From assembly GCF_029891735.1 (NCBI RefSeq), contig NZ_JANQDH010000095.1:1-41791 (forward strand): a DNA stretch of 41,791 nucleotides. The letters run 5' to 3'. This document shows, in pieces, positions 32,843 through 41,657 of the stretch. The notes beneath the pieces are model-generated. The model was given only the letters and a program-made list of their open reading frames with translations. It searched no databases and was not told where the DNA came from. The translations under genes were made by a program, and so were the position numbers. Origin of the DNA: Chrysosporum bergii ANA360D. Its GTDB lineage: Bacteria; Cyanobacteriota; Cyanobacteriia; Cyanobacteriales; Nostocaceae. The first letter of the stretch is position 1, and each line of letters begins with the position of its first letter.

Positions 32843-34693
32843 ATGTATATTCAAGCTGTTCACATACTAGGCGATCGCTTTAAAAATACTAAATTTTGGC
32901 GCAGTAATTATTTAATTTTGCGAGAATTTAAGAACTTCCGTAAAGTGGCGTTTTTAGCCTTAGTATTTTCATTTATTGCGGCCACATTTGAAGGTTTTAG
33001 TATTGGTTTTCTTTTATCATTTTTGCAAAATTTAACTACTCCTGATGCGGAACCAATGCAAACTGGAATTACCTGGTTTGACACTTTGGTTTTAGCTTCT
33101 CACTCATCGCCTATTAATAGATTATATCGCATCTCCTTATTGATTTTACTAACTACATGGGTACGTGCTTGTTTTAATTACTTAGCCCAAGTATATACAG
33201 AAGTATCTCAATTGTTGCTGGCTGATCGCTTGCGGAAGCAGATTTTTGATCAGTTACAAGGTTTACCTTTAAGTTACTTTGCCAAAACTCGCTCTGGTGA
33301 AATTGTTAATACCATCACCACTGAAATTGAAAGAATGAGACAGTGGTTTAGTGGAGCGGCATTTTTGATCACTAGGGGAATGACAGTTTTTGTTTATTTT
33401 ATCTCTATGTGTTTATTATCATGGCAACTGACCATTATTTCTTTTTTATTATTCACCTTAGTGGGGGTAGGACTATCAACACTCAATGCTCGGGCTAGAG
33501 AAACGAGTTTTAGTACTGCCGTTGCTAATGGTAATTTTACCTCAATAGCCATGGAATTTATTAACGCAATTCGCACAGTACAGGCATTTTGCACCCAAGA
33601 TTTTGAACGCAAACGTTTTTATCATGCTAGCGATCAAGTAGTTAGTAGTTCTACTAAAGTTGTATTAACTTTTTCCTTGGTTAGACCACTAGCTGAAGCC
33701 GTAGCTAGTACAATTTTGGTTACTATGATTCTTTTTGCTTTTACTGTTTTTGTGGCTAATGGCAGTCTACAGGTTGCTTCTTTGCTAACATTTTTCTTTG
33801 TGCTGTTTCGCATTGTACCTATTGTTCAAGATATTAATGGTACTAGAGCGCATCTTAGCACACTCCAAGGTGCGGCAGATAATATTAAGGATCTGATCAG
33901 GGCTGACAATAAAAGTTATTTGCGAAATGGCTATCTCAAATTTACTGGGCTACAGTATTCTATTGATATAGTTTCCGTTGATTTTGGCTACAATCCTAAT
34001 ACTTTAGTGCTAAATAATATTACTCTCACCATAGAAAAGGGTAAAACTACAGCCTTAGTGGGAGGGACTGGTGCTGGTAAAAGTACATTGATTGATTTAA
34101 TTCCCCGGTTTTATGACCCAACCGCAGGAAATGTATTGATTGATGGGGTAGATATTCGCAAATTTGACTTAAAATCTTTACGCAACAAAATAGCTGTTGT
34201 CAGTCAGGATACGTTTATTTTTAATACTACTGTGGGGAAGAATATCGCCTATGGTACAAAAGGCGCAAGTGAAGCACAAATTCGCAAAGTTGCTCAATTA
34301 GCAAATGCACTAGAATTTATTGATCAAATGCCAGAAGGCTTAAATACAGAACTAGGAGACAGGGGTGTGCGGTTATCTGGAGGACAGCGCCAACGAATTG
34401 CTATCGCCCGCGCTTTATTGCGTGATCCAGAAATTCTGATTTTGGATGAAGCCACTAGCGCTCTAGATTCTGTGACTGAACGCTTAATTCAGGAATCTAT
34501 CGAAAAGCTATCTGTAGGTAGAACAGTAATTGCCATTGCTCACCGTCTTTCTACCATCGCCCAAGCCGATAAAGTAGTGGTATTAGAACAAGGACGCATT
34601 GTTGAGCAAGGTAATTATCAAGAATTACTAGAACTAAAAGGTAAGCTATGGGAATATCATAAAACTCAATATGAAATGGGAAAACCAGGATAA
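32843..34693 (+). CDS. hepA: ABC transporter HepA (fused membrane and ATPase domains)
   Basis: 616 residues of type I exporter layout. About 30-345 form the six-helix membrane domain. 366-610 are the ATPase: Walker A GGTGAGKST (about 405-413), Q-loop AVVSQDTF, signature LSGGQRQRIAIARAL (about 511), Walker B ILILDEATS (about 530) and the H-loop AHRLST (about 566). HepA is essential for laying down the heterocyst envelope polysaccharide in Anabaena PCC 7120; mutants cannot fix nitrogen in air. It probably flips the lipid-linked polysaccharide. It is 112 bases after hepC. The GCGATCGC octamer lies in its first codons. Confidence 0.92.
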   Translation: MYIQAVHILGDRFKNTKFWRSNYLILREFKNFRKVAFLALVFSFIAATFEGFSIGFLLSFLQNLTTPDAEPMQTGITWFDTLVLASHSSPINRLYRISLLILLTTWVRACFNYLAQVYTEVSQLLLADRLRKQIFDQLQGLPLSYFAKTRSGEIVNTITTEIERMRQWFSGAAFLITRGMTVFVYFISMCLLSWQLTIISFLLFTLVGVGLSTLNARARETSFSTAVANGNFTSIAMEFINAIRTVQAFCTQDFERKRFYHASDQVVSSSTKVVLTFSLVRPLAEAVASTILVTMILFAFTVFVANGSLQVASLLTFFFVLFRIVPIVQDINGTRAHLSTLQGAADNIKDLIRADNKSYLRNGYLKFTGLQYSIDIVSVDFGYNPNTLVLNNITLTIEKGKTTALVGGTGAGKSTLIDLIPRFYDPTAGNVLIDGVDIRKFDLKSLRNKIAVVSQDTFIFNTTVGKNIAYGTKGASEAQIRKVAQLANALEFIDQMPEGLNTELGDRGVRLSGGQRQRIAIARALLRDPEILILDEATSALDSVTERLIQESIEKLSVGRTVIAIAHRLSTIAQADKVVVLEQGRIVEQGNYQELLELKGKLWEYHKTQYEMGKPG

Positions 34694-34750
34694 ACACCAA
34701 GCAAATTTAACCGGATTTTGTGATGACAGATTGCACATTAAATTAAAGCT

Positions 34751-34880
34751 AATATGGGGAACTTTGCCCAATTAATGTACATCCTTAGCCAGCAGGACTT
34801 GTACTGAGCGCAGTGGAGGTATGCTCACACTACAAGACGATCATTTACATTTGTATTTCACGTGTTTAAGAAATGCTATA
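34751..34880 (-). repeat. MITE-like dispersed repeat, copy f (reverse)
   Basis: On the minus strand it starts TATAGCATTTCTTAAACACG, continues AAATGATCGTCTTGTAGTGT, and ends near GGGCAAAGTTCCCCATATT. The first 40 bases are almost identical to the forward copy at 21410. It separates hepA from the next glycosyltransferase. Confidence 0.8.
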
Positions 34881-34927
34881 AGCTGAACATCCTAACAGCG
34901 ATCGCATGACCCAATCACAACTAAATT

Positions 34928-35935
34928 ATGTTGCCTATGTTGCCAAATACCACCATTACACCACCCCTAGTTAGTGTTATTATCCCCACCTATAACCGAC
35001 CGCAATATCTCCAGCAGTCCATCGCTAGTGCTGTTCACCAGACTTATAAAAACATTGAAATTATTGTTTGTGACAATTGTAGTCCCACAAATCCCCTGCC
35101 CATTGTAGAATCTTTTGCAGATCAACGCATTCGCTTTTGGCGACAACCGCAAAATCTAGGCATGATTGCTAATCAGATGCACGGTTTCAAAATAGCCAAT
35201 GGTAAATATGTAGCCAGTCTGCATGATGATGATATGTGGCATCACGATTTTTTAGCCAAGCTAATACCACCTTTAGAAGCCAATTCTGAGATCATCTTGG
35301 CTTTTTGTGACCAATATATCATAGATGCACAGAGTAAAATTCAATCTGCTAAAACAGAAGTTAATACTTCCAGTTACAAGCGAGATAAACTAGCGCCAGG
35401 AGTCCACCAACCATTCCATAAAATTGGGTTAATAGATAAAAGTATACCCACTGCTACCGCTTGTGTAATTCGCAATAATTTAATTGATTGGGATAGTATT
35501 CCTTCAGAAATTGGCGGTATGTGGGATTTATATTTAACTTATCTTTGCGCTGTATCCGGTCATGGTGCTTACTATCATCCAGAAAAACTAACACTATATC
35601 GAGAACATGAGCAGACTGACACCCAGTTGAGTGGTCGGAGAAATGCAGAAGCAAAAATCCGCAAAGCCAAAAGCGAAATTTTCTGTTACCAAATCCTTAT
35701 GGAAGATCCTCGCATCCAGGAATTTAAAACCCACTTTCAACAAAAGTGGTTAGAATCTCATACAACTTTAGCCATTGGTTTACTGCGAAATCAACAAACA
35801 GCATCAGCACGTCCTTATCTTTGGCAAGCACTGCAACAGCAAAAATTTAACCTGCGAACCATAGCGGCTCTAACTCTCAGCTTTACCCCGCAAATCTTAG
35901 CTAATAAATTATTAAGAATACCTAAGTCCCAGTAA
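34928..35935 (+). CDS. Glycosyltransferase family 2
   Basis: 335 residues. GT-A start PLVSVIIPTYNRPQYLQQSI; IIVCDNCSPTNPLPIVES; acidic motif ASLHDDDMWHHDFLAKLIPP. The C-terminal third is helical (EIFCYQILMEDPRIQEFKTH). It adds a sugar in HEP repeat-unit assembly by context; specificity is unknown. Five bases separate it from the following GT4 gene, so the two form a transcriptional pair. Confidence 0.9.
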   Translation: MLPMLPNTTITPPLVSVIIPTYNRPQYLQQSIASAVHQTYKNIEIIVCDNCSPTNPLPIVESFADQRIRFWRQPQNLGMIANQMHGFKIANGKYVASLHDDDMWHHDFLAKLIPPLEANSEIILAFCDQYIIDAQSKIQSAKTEVNTSSYKRDKLAPGVHQPFHKIGLIDKSIPTATACVIRNNLIDWDSIPSEIGGMWDLYLTYLCAVSGHGAYYHPEKLTLYREHEQTDTQLSGRRNAEAKIRKAKSEIFCYQILMEDPRIQEFKTHFQQKWLESHTTLAIGLLRNQQTASARPYLWQALQQQKFNLRTIAALTLSFTPQILANKLLRIPKSQ

Positions 35936-35940
35936 AATCA

Positions 35941-37170
35941 ATGAAAATTGGCATTGTTACCCACACAGTCAAAAAAGGCGATGGTCAAGGTAGAGTTAAT
36001 TATGAAGTTGCCCAAGCAGCAATTCAACGCGGTTATCACTTGACATTACTAGCTAGTCAAGTAGATGTAGAATTACAGCAAAATCCCCTGGTGGACTGGG
36101 TTCCCATTGCGGTTACAGGATGGCCTACAGAGCTTATTCGTAATATCATCTTTGCCATTAAAAGTACAAATTGGTTGAGGAAAAATCGCCACAAACTGGA
36201 TATAGTGAAGGTGAACGGGGCAATTACCCACGCCGCCGGAGATGTGAATGCAGTACATTTTGTCCATAATTCTTGGCTGAAATTCACCTCTAGAACCACT
36301 CAAATACAGTCAGGTAAATTTATATATAACTTTTACCAGTGGCTATACACAACTGTAAACGCTTATTGGGAAAAACAAGCTTTTCGCCAAGCTCAAGTAG
36401 TAGTAGCAGTTTCTCATCAAGTGGCCAGGGATTTATTAGAAATAGGTGTACCTTTAGCATCCATCAAAGTTATTTTAAACGGCGTAGATTTACAAGAGTT
36501 TTCCCCAGCAGTGAGGGATGGTTGCAAACAAGTTAATAAACGCCAAAAATGGCAACTACCCCCAGGCGTACCTTTAGCACTGTTTGCAGGGGATATTAGA
36601 GTAAGTCGCAAAAACTTAGATACCGTTTTAAAGGCTTTAGTCTCCGTTCCTGAATTACATCTAGCAGTAGCCGGAAAAACCGAAGGTAGTCCTTATGTTC
36701 ACTTAGCAGCATCACTGGGACTGTCCGAGCGAGTGCATTTTTTAGGGCAAAGGTCTGATGTGCCAGAACTGATGCAGGCTGCGGATTTCTTGGTTTTCCC
36801 CTCACGTTATGAACCCTTCGGCTTAGTGGTTATTGAAGCAATGGCTTCTGGTTTACCTGTGATTACTGCAACTTCCACCGGTGCTGCTGACTTGGTAACC
36901 CCAGAGTCGGGGATAGTTTTGTCTAACTCTGATGATGTTGAGGCTTTGACCAAGGCCTTACAGTTACTAACTAGCCATCCCCCCTTGCGCCAACAAATGG
37001 GAAAAGCAGCCCGTTTAGTAGCAGAACAACATAGCTGGTCCCACATGGCAAAAACTTATCTAGATTTATTTGAAGAGTTAATTAATCATGAGGAATACAG
37101 TTCTCATCCCCACTTATCGCCGTCCTCTGGATCTATTACGCTGTCTGTTAGCACTGCAAGGACAAACTAA
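35941..37170 (+). CDS. Glycosyltransferase family 4
   Basis: 409 residues with a GT-B fold: MKIGIVTHTVKKGDGQGRVN at the start, VILNGVDLQEFSP, GDIRVSRKNLDTVLKALVSV, and FPSRYEPFGLVVIEAMASGL carrying the E-x7-E motif. The last 27 residues (from about EEYSSHPHLSPSSGSITLSV) lie over the next gene in another frame and look non-conserved and Ser-rich. A shorter ancestral stop has probably been lost. Role: transfer of one sugar in HEP synthesis. Confidence 0.9.
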   Translation: MKIGIVTHTVKKGDGQGRVNYEVAQAAIQRGYHLTLLASQVDVELQQNPLVDWVPIAVTGWPTELIRNIIFAIKSTNWLRKNRHKLDIVKVNGAITHAAGDVNAVHFVHNSWLKFTSRTTQIQSGKFIYNFYQWLYTTVNAYWEKQAFRQAQVVVAVSHQVARDLLEIGVPLASIKVILNGVDLQEFSPAVRDGCKQVNKRQKWQLPPGVPLALFAGDIRVSRKNLDTVLKALVSVPELHLAVAGKTEGSPYVHLAASLGLSERVHFLGQRSDVPELMQAADFLVFPSRYEPFGLVVIEAMASGLPVITATSTGAADLVTPESGIVLSNSDDVEALTKALQLLTSHPPLRQQMGKAARLVAEQHSWSHMAKTYLDLFEELINHEEYSSHPHLSPSSGSITLSVSTARTN

Positions 37171-38023
37171 ACCAGTTGATCAAGTTATTATCGTAGTTAG
37201 AGATTCTGATGTAGAAACTTGGCAATTTTTGGCGGAATTTCATCCCCAAGGCTTACCACTGCAAATAGTGGAAGTGACACAACCAGGAGTAGTAGCCGCA
37301 CTTAATGCCGGCTTGGTAGCTGTGACTGGAGATATTTTTTCTATTACTGATGATGATGCTGCACCCCATCCTGATTGGTTAGAAAAAATCAACGCTCATT
37401 TTATCAGTGATGGTTGCATTGGTGGTGTTGGTGGTCGTGATTGGGTGTATCATGGTCAAAAAATCGAAGACGGAAAACAGCTGATAGTTGGTAAATTGCA
37501 GTGGTTTGGGCGGGTGATTGGTAACCATCATCTGGGAGTAGGAGAACCCCGGGAAGTTGATGTACTCAAAGGCGTAAACATGAGTTTTCGTACTCAAGCC
37601 GTCGGACAGTTACAATTTGATCAACGAATGCGGGGGACGGGAGCGCAGGTACACTTTGAAATGGCATTTACTCTTTCTTTAAAACGGGCTGGTTGGAAGA
37701 TAATTTATGACCCGCACATAGGGGTAGATCACTATCCAGCCCAACGTTTTGATGAAGACCAACGCAATAGTTTTAATTCAACCGCTTTGATTAACTTAGT
37801 TCATAATGAAACTTTAGTCATATTGGAACATTTACCGCGATCGCGCCATATGGTATTTTGGCTTTGGGCTGTCTTTGTGGGCACAAGAGACTGTTTAGGC
37901 TTAATCCAATGGTTGCGACTGTTACCCAGTCAAGGTGAACTGGCTGGAAAAAAATTACTAAGTTCTTGGCTAGGACGTTGGCAAGCACATCAACAATTTT
38001 TAATAACCAATAATTACAGATAA
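37088..38023 (+). CDS. Glycosyltransferase family 2, overlapping the preceding gene
   Basis: 311 residues. The start MRNTVLIPTYRRPLDLLRCL is the conserved first strand and loop of GT2 enzymes, so the ATG at 37088 is secure even though it lies 83 bases inside the previous gene. FSITDDDAAPHPDWLEKINA is the metal-binding motif. It resembles rhamnosyl/galactosyltransferase-like GT2 proteins. The next gene starts 16 bases after its stop. Confidence 0.9.
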   Translation: MRNTVLIPTYRRPLDLLRCLLALQGQTKPVDQVIIVVRDSDVETWQFLAEFHPQGLPLQIVEVTQPGVVAALNAGLVAVTGDIFSITDDDAAPHPDWLEKINAHFISDGCIGGVGGRDWVYHGQKIEDGKQLIVGKLQWFGRVIGNHHLGVGEPREVDVLKGVNMSFRTQAVGQLQFDQRMRGTGAQVHFEMAFTLSLKRAGWKIIYDPHIGVDHYPAQRFDEDQRNSFNSTALINLVHNETLVILEHLPRSRHMVFWLWAVFVGTRDCLGLIQWLRLLPSQGELAGKKLLSSWLGRWQAHQQFLITNNYR

Positions 38024-38039
38024 AATTGGGAGACTAATT

Positions 38040-39470
38040 GTGATTTCCAAACAAATCCATTTTAATAGTTTTTTAGAATCACACTTTTTTCCCTCGGCGC
38101 GATCGCTACAGGGTTGGTTGATTATCTGCGGTTTTTTACTACTTAACCTAGTTTGTTATTTTGCTGGTGCTGCTCACTTGTTGCGCTTAGTTTATCCCGT
38201 CACAGCATTGGCGGTAGCCATATTTTTATACTTATGGCATCCCATTCTTTACATCGGCTTTACTTGGTGGATATGGTTCCTCACCCCCTTAGCCACTCGC
38301 TTAGTTGACTATCGAATTGGCTGGGACCCCACCCGTCAGATGTTGGTCGCACCTTATTTAGTAGTATTTATAACTATAGGCTCATTATTACGCCACCTTC
38401 CCAGGGCTGGAAAACAGGGAGGAATGCCGTTTATTCTAGCATTTATTGGCGTGTTATATGGTTTTTTAGTAGGTCTAATTCATAACGAACCCGTGGCAGT
38501 AGCACGAGGTTTTTTAGACTGGCTCAGTCCCATTATCTTTGCTTTTCACTTGTATATCAACTGGCGAGATTATCCCAGTTACCGCCAAAATCTTCAACGT
38601 ATCTTCCTTTGGGGAGTATTGATTTTAGGTATTTATGGTATATATCAATTTGTGGTAGCCCCTGAGTGGGATAGATACTGGCTGATAGAATCCAAAATGT
38701 TCACTAGTTCCGGAGACCCAGAACCTTTTGGAATGCGGGTCTGGAGTGCTTTACACTCACCCGGTCCCTTTTCCTCAGTGATGCAAACAGGGCTGTTGTT
38801 ATTATTTACCAGTTCTGGGGCTTTAATTTTTCCCGCCTCCGCAGTGGGTTACTTGTCTTTTTTGTTAGCACAAGTACGCACTAGTTGGTTGGGTTGGTTG
38901 TTAGGAATAGTGATGATTTTTGGCTCAGTTAAAACGCGGATTCAAATGCGCCTAATTACCATTATTCTCATCATGGTCATGTGTGTTATTCCTCTGACAA
39001 ATATTGAGCCTATATCTGAAGTGGTCACAGGGCGTTTAGAGAGTTTTTCTAATTTAGAAAAAGATACTAGTTTTCGAGATAGATCCGGGAGTTATGACAA
39101 AAATTTAAGTTTAGCCCTGTCTAATGTCTTAGGTAATGGGTTAGGAAATATCTGGACTGTGGATGAAGAAACCGGTCAAATAGAAGTTTTGGTATTGGAT
39201 AGTGGTATTTTAGATACATTTTTTACCCTAGGCTGGTTAGGTGCTATACCTTATCTGGGGGGATTAATCTTAATATTAGTCAGCGTATTTCAATACAAAG
39301 AAGCTTATTTTGATAGTTTTGTTAGCGCAGCCCGGGCCATTGGCTTGGTTTCTTGTGTGCAGTTAGTTGGTAATAGTACTATGCTGAGTATAGCAGGTAT
39401 GATCCTGTGGGGATTTTTAGCCATGGCCATGGCGGCGCACAAATACTATGAGCGTCAATGTAGAATGTAG
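38040..39470 (+). CDS. O-antigen polymerase/ligase-like membrane protein
   Basis: 476 residues with about eleven hydrophobic spans (LIICGFLLLNLVCYFAGAAH, LLLLFTSSGALIFPASAVGY, AMILWGFLAMAMAAHK-like end). A large loop at about 340-390 (RLESFSNLEKDTSFRDRSGS) lies late in the protein, as in Wzy/WaaL-type polymerases and ligases. The HSPGPFSSVMQTG segment at about 237-249 is typical of the Wzy_C class. It most likely polymerises or ligates the HEP repeat unit. It starts with GTG at 38040 and is the last island gene; a three-hairpin repeat array follows the stop. Confidence 0.85.
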   Translation: MISKQIHFNSFLESHFFPSARSLQGWLIICGFLLLNLVCYFAGAAHLLRLVYPVTALAVAIFLYLWHPILYIGFTWWIWFLTPLATRLVDYRIGWDPTRQMLVAPYLVVFITIGSLLRHLPRAGKQGGMPFILAFIGVLYGFLVGLIHNEPVAVARGFLDWLSPIIFAFHLYINWRDYPSYRQNLQRIFLWGVLILGIYGIYQFVVAPEWDRYWLIESKMFTSSGDPEPFGMRVWSALHSPGPFSSVMQTGLLLLFTSSGALIFPASAVGYLSFLLAQVRTSWLGWLLGIVMIFGSVKTRIQMRLITIILIMVMCVIPLTNIEPISEVVTGRLESFSNLEKDTSFRDRSGSYDKNLSLALSNVLGNGLGNIWTVDEETGQIEVLVLDSGILDTFFTLGWLGAIPYLGGLILILVSVFQYKEAYFDSFVSAARAIGLVSCVQLVGNSTMLSIAGMILWGFLAMAMAAHKYYERQCRM

Positions 39471-39513
39471 AATGAGTGAATTGCGCCAAGCAGCTGTTCA
39501 TGCTGCGATTGCC

Positions 39514-39615
39514 GCGGGGAATGAATTCCCCGCCTGAAAGCTGAAGTCGGTTTGAAACCGACTGAATTTGGTTTACATATCTGTCGTGATTTTTGAATAC
39601 CGGCTAGAAGCCGGT
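39514..39615. repeat. Array of three perfect palindromes after the HEP island
   Basis: GCGGGGAAT-GA-ATTCCCCGC (39514-39533); AGTCGGTTT-G-AAACCGACT (39545-39563); ACCGGCT-AGA-AGCCGGT (39599-39615). All arms are perfect. Arrays of this composition recur in cyanobacterial spacers (from memory). They are followed at once by a MITE copy. None has a T-run, but they could protect or end the island transcript. Confidence 0.75.
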
Positions 39616-39621
39616 GCTACC

Positions 39622-39682
39622 CTGTAACACAAGCATCCTGCTTGTTAATGATGTACCTCACTAAGCAGCGAAAACCGCCATA
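39622..39682 (+). repeat. MITE-like repeat, short subfamily, copy g
   Basis: CTGTAACACAAGCATCCTGC, TTGTTAATGATGTACCTCAC, then TAAGCAGCGAAAACCGCCAT. It shares most bases with the copies at 10931 and 17297; the last TATA is altered. Confidence 0.75.
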
Positions 39683-39755
39683 TGAAATACAGATGATTGG
39701 ATTTAGCAGCACAACAGCTTACAATATGGGTTAGATTAAGGAGAACACTAAACAT

Positions 39756-40490
39756 ATGGTAGCTGCGCCAACGAATTTAAATATTACTGCCCTAGAAGCA
39801 GAATATAGTCACAAAACACCTAGAGAAATTCTCAAACTTGCCTTGGAAAGTTTCAACAATATCTCCATTTCCTTTAGTGGTGCTGAAGATGTGGTTTTAA
39901 TTGATATGGCATCTAAAATAACTAAAAACTTCCGTGTATTTACACTGGATACCGGACGCTTGCACCCGGAAACATATCAGTTATTGGATCAAGTGCGACA
40001 ACATTATGGTATTAAGTTAGAAGTGCAATTTCCCGACAGTGCAGAAGTACAAGCTTTAGTAGAAGAAAAAGGCTTGTTTAGTTTCTATCAAGATGGTCAT
40101 AAAGAATGTTGTGGTGTTCGTAAAGTTAGACCATTACGCCGCAAACTTAATACCCTTGATGCTTGGATTACTGGACAGCGTAAAGACCAAAGCCCCAGTA
40201 CCCGTAACCATATCCCCGTCATCGAGGTTGATACTGCTTTTTCTACCCCAGACCATCAATTAATTAAGTTTAACCCCCTAGCTAATTGGTCTTCTGCCCA
40301 AGTATGGGAATACATCCGCGCTTTAGATGTGCCTTACAATAAATTACACCAGCAGGGTTTTATCAGCATTGGTTGTGAACCTTGCACCAGACCTGTGTTA
40401 CCCAACCAGCATGAACGAGAGGGGCGTTGGTGGTGGGAAGAGTCCACTATTAAAGAGTGCGGTTTACACGTTGGTAATCTACAAAAGTAA
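39756..40490 (+). CDS. cysH: Phosphoadenylyl/adenylyl-sulfate reductase
   Basis: 244 residues. The [19 protein letters not shown]-loop-like motif binds the nucleotide sulfate. Catalytic Cys235 lies in ECGLHVG. Four further cysteines (Cys118-Cys119 and Cys207-x2-Cys210 in GCEPC) are the iron-sulfur ligands of the APS-using class, so APS rather than PAPS may be the true substrate. The product is sulfite for cysteine synthesis. AAGGAGAA before the ATG is a strong ribosome-binding site. It is not evidently tied to the HEP island. Its last codons are part of a 13-base tandem repeat. Confidence 0.93.
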   Translation: MVAAPTNLNITALEAEYSHKTPREILKLALESFNNISISFSGAEDVVLIDMASKITKNFRVFTLDTGRLHPETYQLLDQVRQHYGIKLEVQFPDSAEVQALVEEKGLFSFYQDGHKECCGVRKVRPLRRKLNTLDAWITGQRKDQSPSTRNHIPVIEVDTAFSTPDHQLIKFNPLANWSSAQVWEYIRALDVPYNKLHQQGFISIGCEPCTRPVLPNQHEREGRWWWEESTIKECGLHVGNLQK

Positions 40491-40512
40491 TCTACAAAAG
40501 TAATCTACAAAA
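40474..40512. repeat. 13-base tandem repeat spanning the cysH stop
   Basis: GTAATCTACAAAA occurs three times without mismatch at 40474, 40487 and 40500. The cysH stop TAA (40488-40490) lies in the second unit. Confidence 0.9.
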
Positions 40513-40537
40513 ATAACTCTTTTTTGCCAAGCTTTAA

Positions 40538-41657
40538 TTAATTATCCTCCCTTTTCTCAGCGCAAGGGGGGTTCTCAACTCCTGTGATGGGTTCACCTTG
40601 TTTTTCCTTTTCCGCTAGTTGTAAATTTAAGGTCAGCAGTTTTTCTAAAATGTCGTCGTTGGGTTGAAAGTTATATGTCTGCATAACTAATTTATCTAAC
40701 TGTTGATGCAGTTTATATAATTGGCTAGTGGGTTCGTTAAAGAATTTATTATATAATGTAGTGATTCCCCACTGTTTAGATTCCATTTGTTGGCTGCGAT
40801 ATTCATGGAGTTTTTCAGCTTGGGCGCGAATTTCTGCAACTAATTTCAAGTCCGGGCTTTGGGGAAAAGGGAATGTTTCAAAGCAGGTTGTATTAGTGTA
40901 GCGAGTTCTATCTTCTAAAGTTGAACTTTGAGCTTTAACCCACAGGCGATGGATTTTAGATGTGAGTATGCCTAGAATATAAAAATCATCTGATGCAATG
41001 ACCATATTAGCTTCACAAGGTAAAATAGAAACATCCACAGGTGTAAAAACTACCCATTTAGTAATTTTGGGTATGGCGAAATAAAGTTTCAGATTTTTCA
41101 AGGCTTTTCTCATAGCAGGTCTTTTTTCACCAAATGTCCACCAGTTTAATCTTCTTCCATTTCTACGATTAATATCTCTTTCCGGCTTGACTTTTTGCTC
41201 TACACGCTGAAAAGGTAATCTATATTGACTAGCTTCTTCTATAGACATATCATTAAAATCAATCACCCAGTCTAGCTCTTGATAAGGATTGATCAAAGTT
41301 TTACCATCAACCATTGGTTTGAGAACTTCCTTATTTTTAGGATCTCTAGCAATCCATTCTTGTGCTTCTGCATCAGAAACTATAAAACCTTTGCCACCAA
41401 GCGCACAAGACTCAAAAGATAAGTTTTTATTTGCTTTTAGCCTTACAGCATTTACAACTGATGTTTCCGTCTTTAATGATGAAGTAATAAACGCGACTTC
41501 AACATTATCTAAAAAAATATGTTTTGGTTTTTCTTTTGCCCAGTTAACAATACTAACATGAACAGCAGCATCTCCCGACCATTCCTGAGTAGAAATTGCA
41601 TTGTGAATAATTCCGCCATTACTAATAATATAATCTAAACTTGCTTTTCTACAGGAC
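40538..41657 (-). pseudogene. 3' half of an MmeI-like DNA methylase (restriction-modification), interrupted
   Basis: From about CRKASLDYIISNGGIIHNAI to the stop at 40538 the protein (about 372 residues) looks like the C-terminal half of a YeeA/MmeI-type class I DNA methylase. It shows the methylase end (WSGDAAVHVSIVNW), a target-recognition region (FGEKRPAMRKALKNLKLYFA, then DDFYILGILTSKIHRLWVKA) and the RYTNTTCFETFPFPQSP end. The N-terminal half, with the SAM-binding and NPPY motifs, is absent. Upstream of 41657 the reading frame continues into unrelated sequence that resembles an insertion end. The remaining half is unlikely to be active. Whether the other half lies beyond the window is not visible. 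Confidence 0.75.

Noticed and set aside
32631-32870. A 79-codon frame spanning the hepC-hepA junction
   Set aside because: It overlaps hepC and the GGGAACA repeat in another frame, has no family features, and lacks a ribosome-binding site.
36339-36536. A serine/phenylalanine-rich 65-codon frame inside the GT4 gene
   Set aside because: Composition is an out-of-frame reading of TAGTAGTAGCAG-like codons in a real glycosyltransferase gene.
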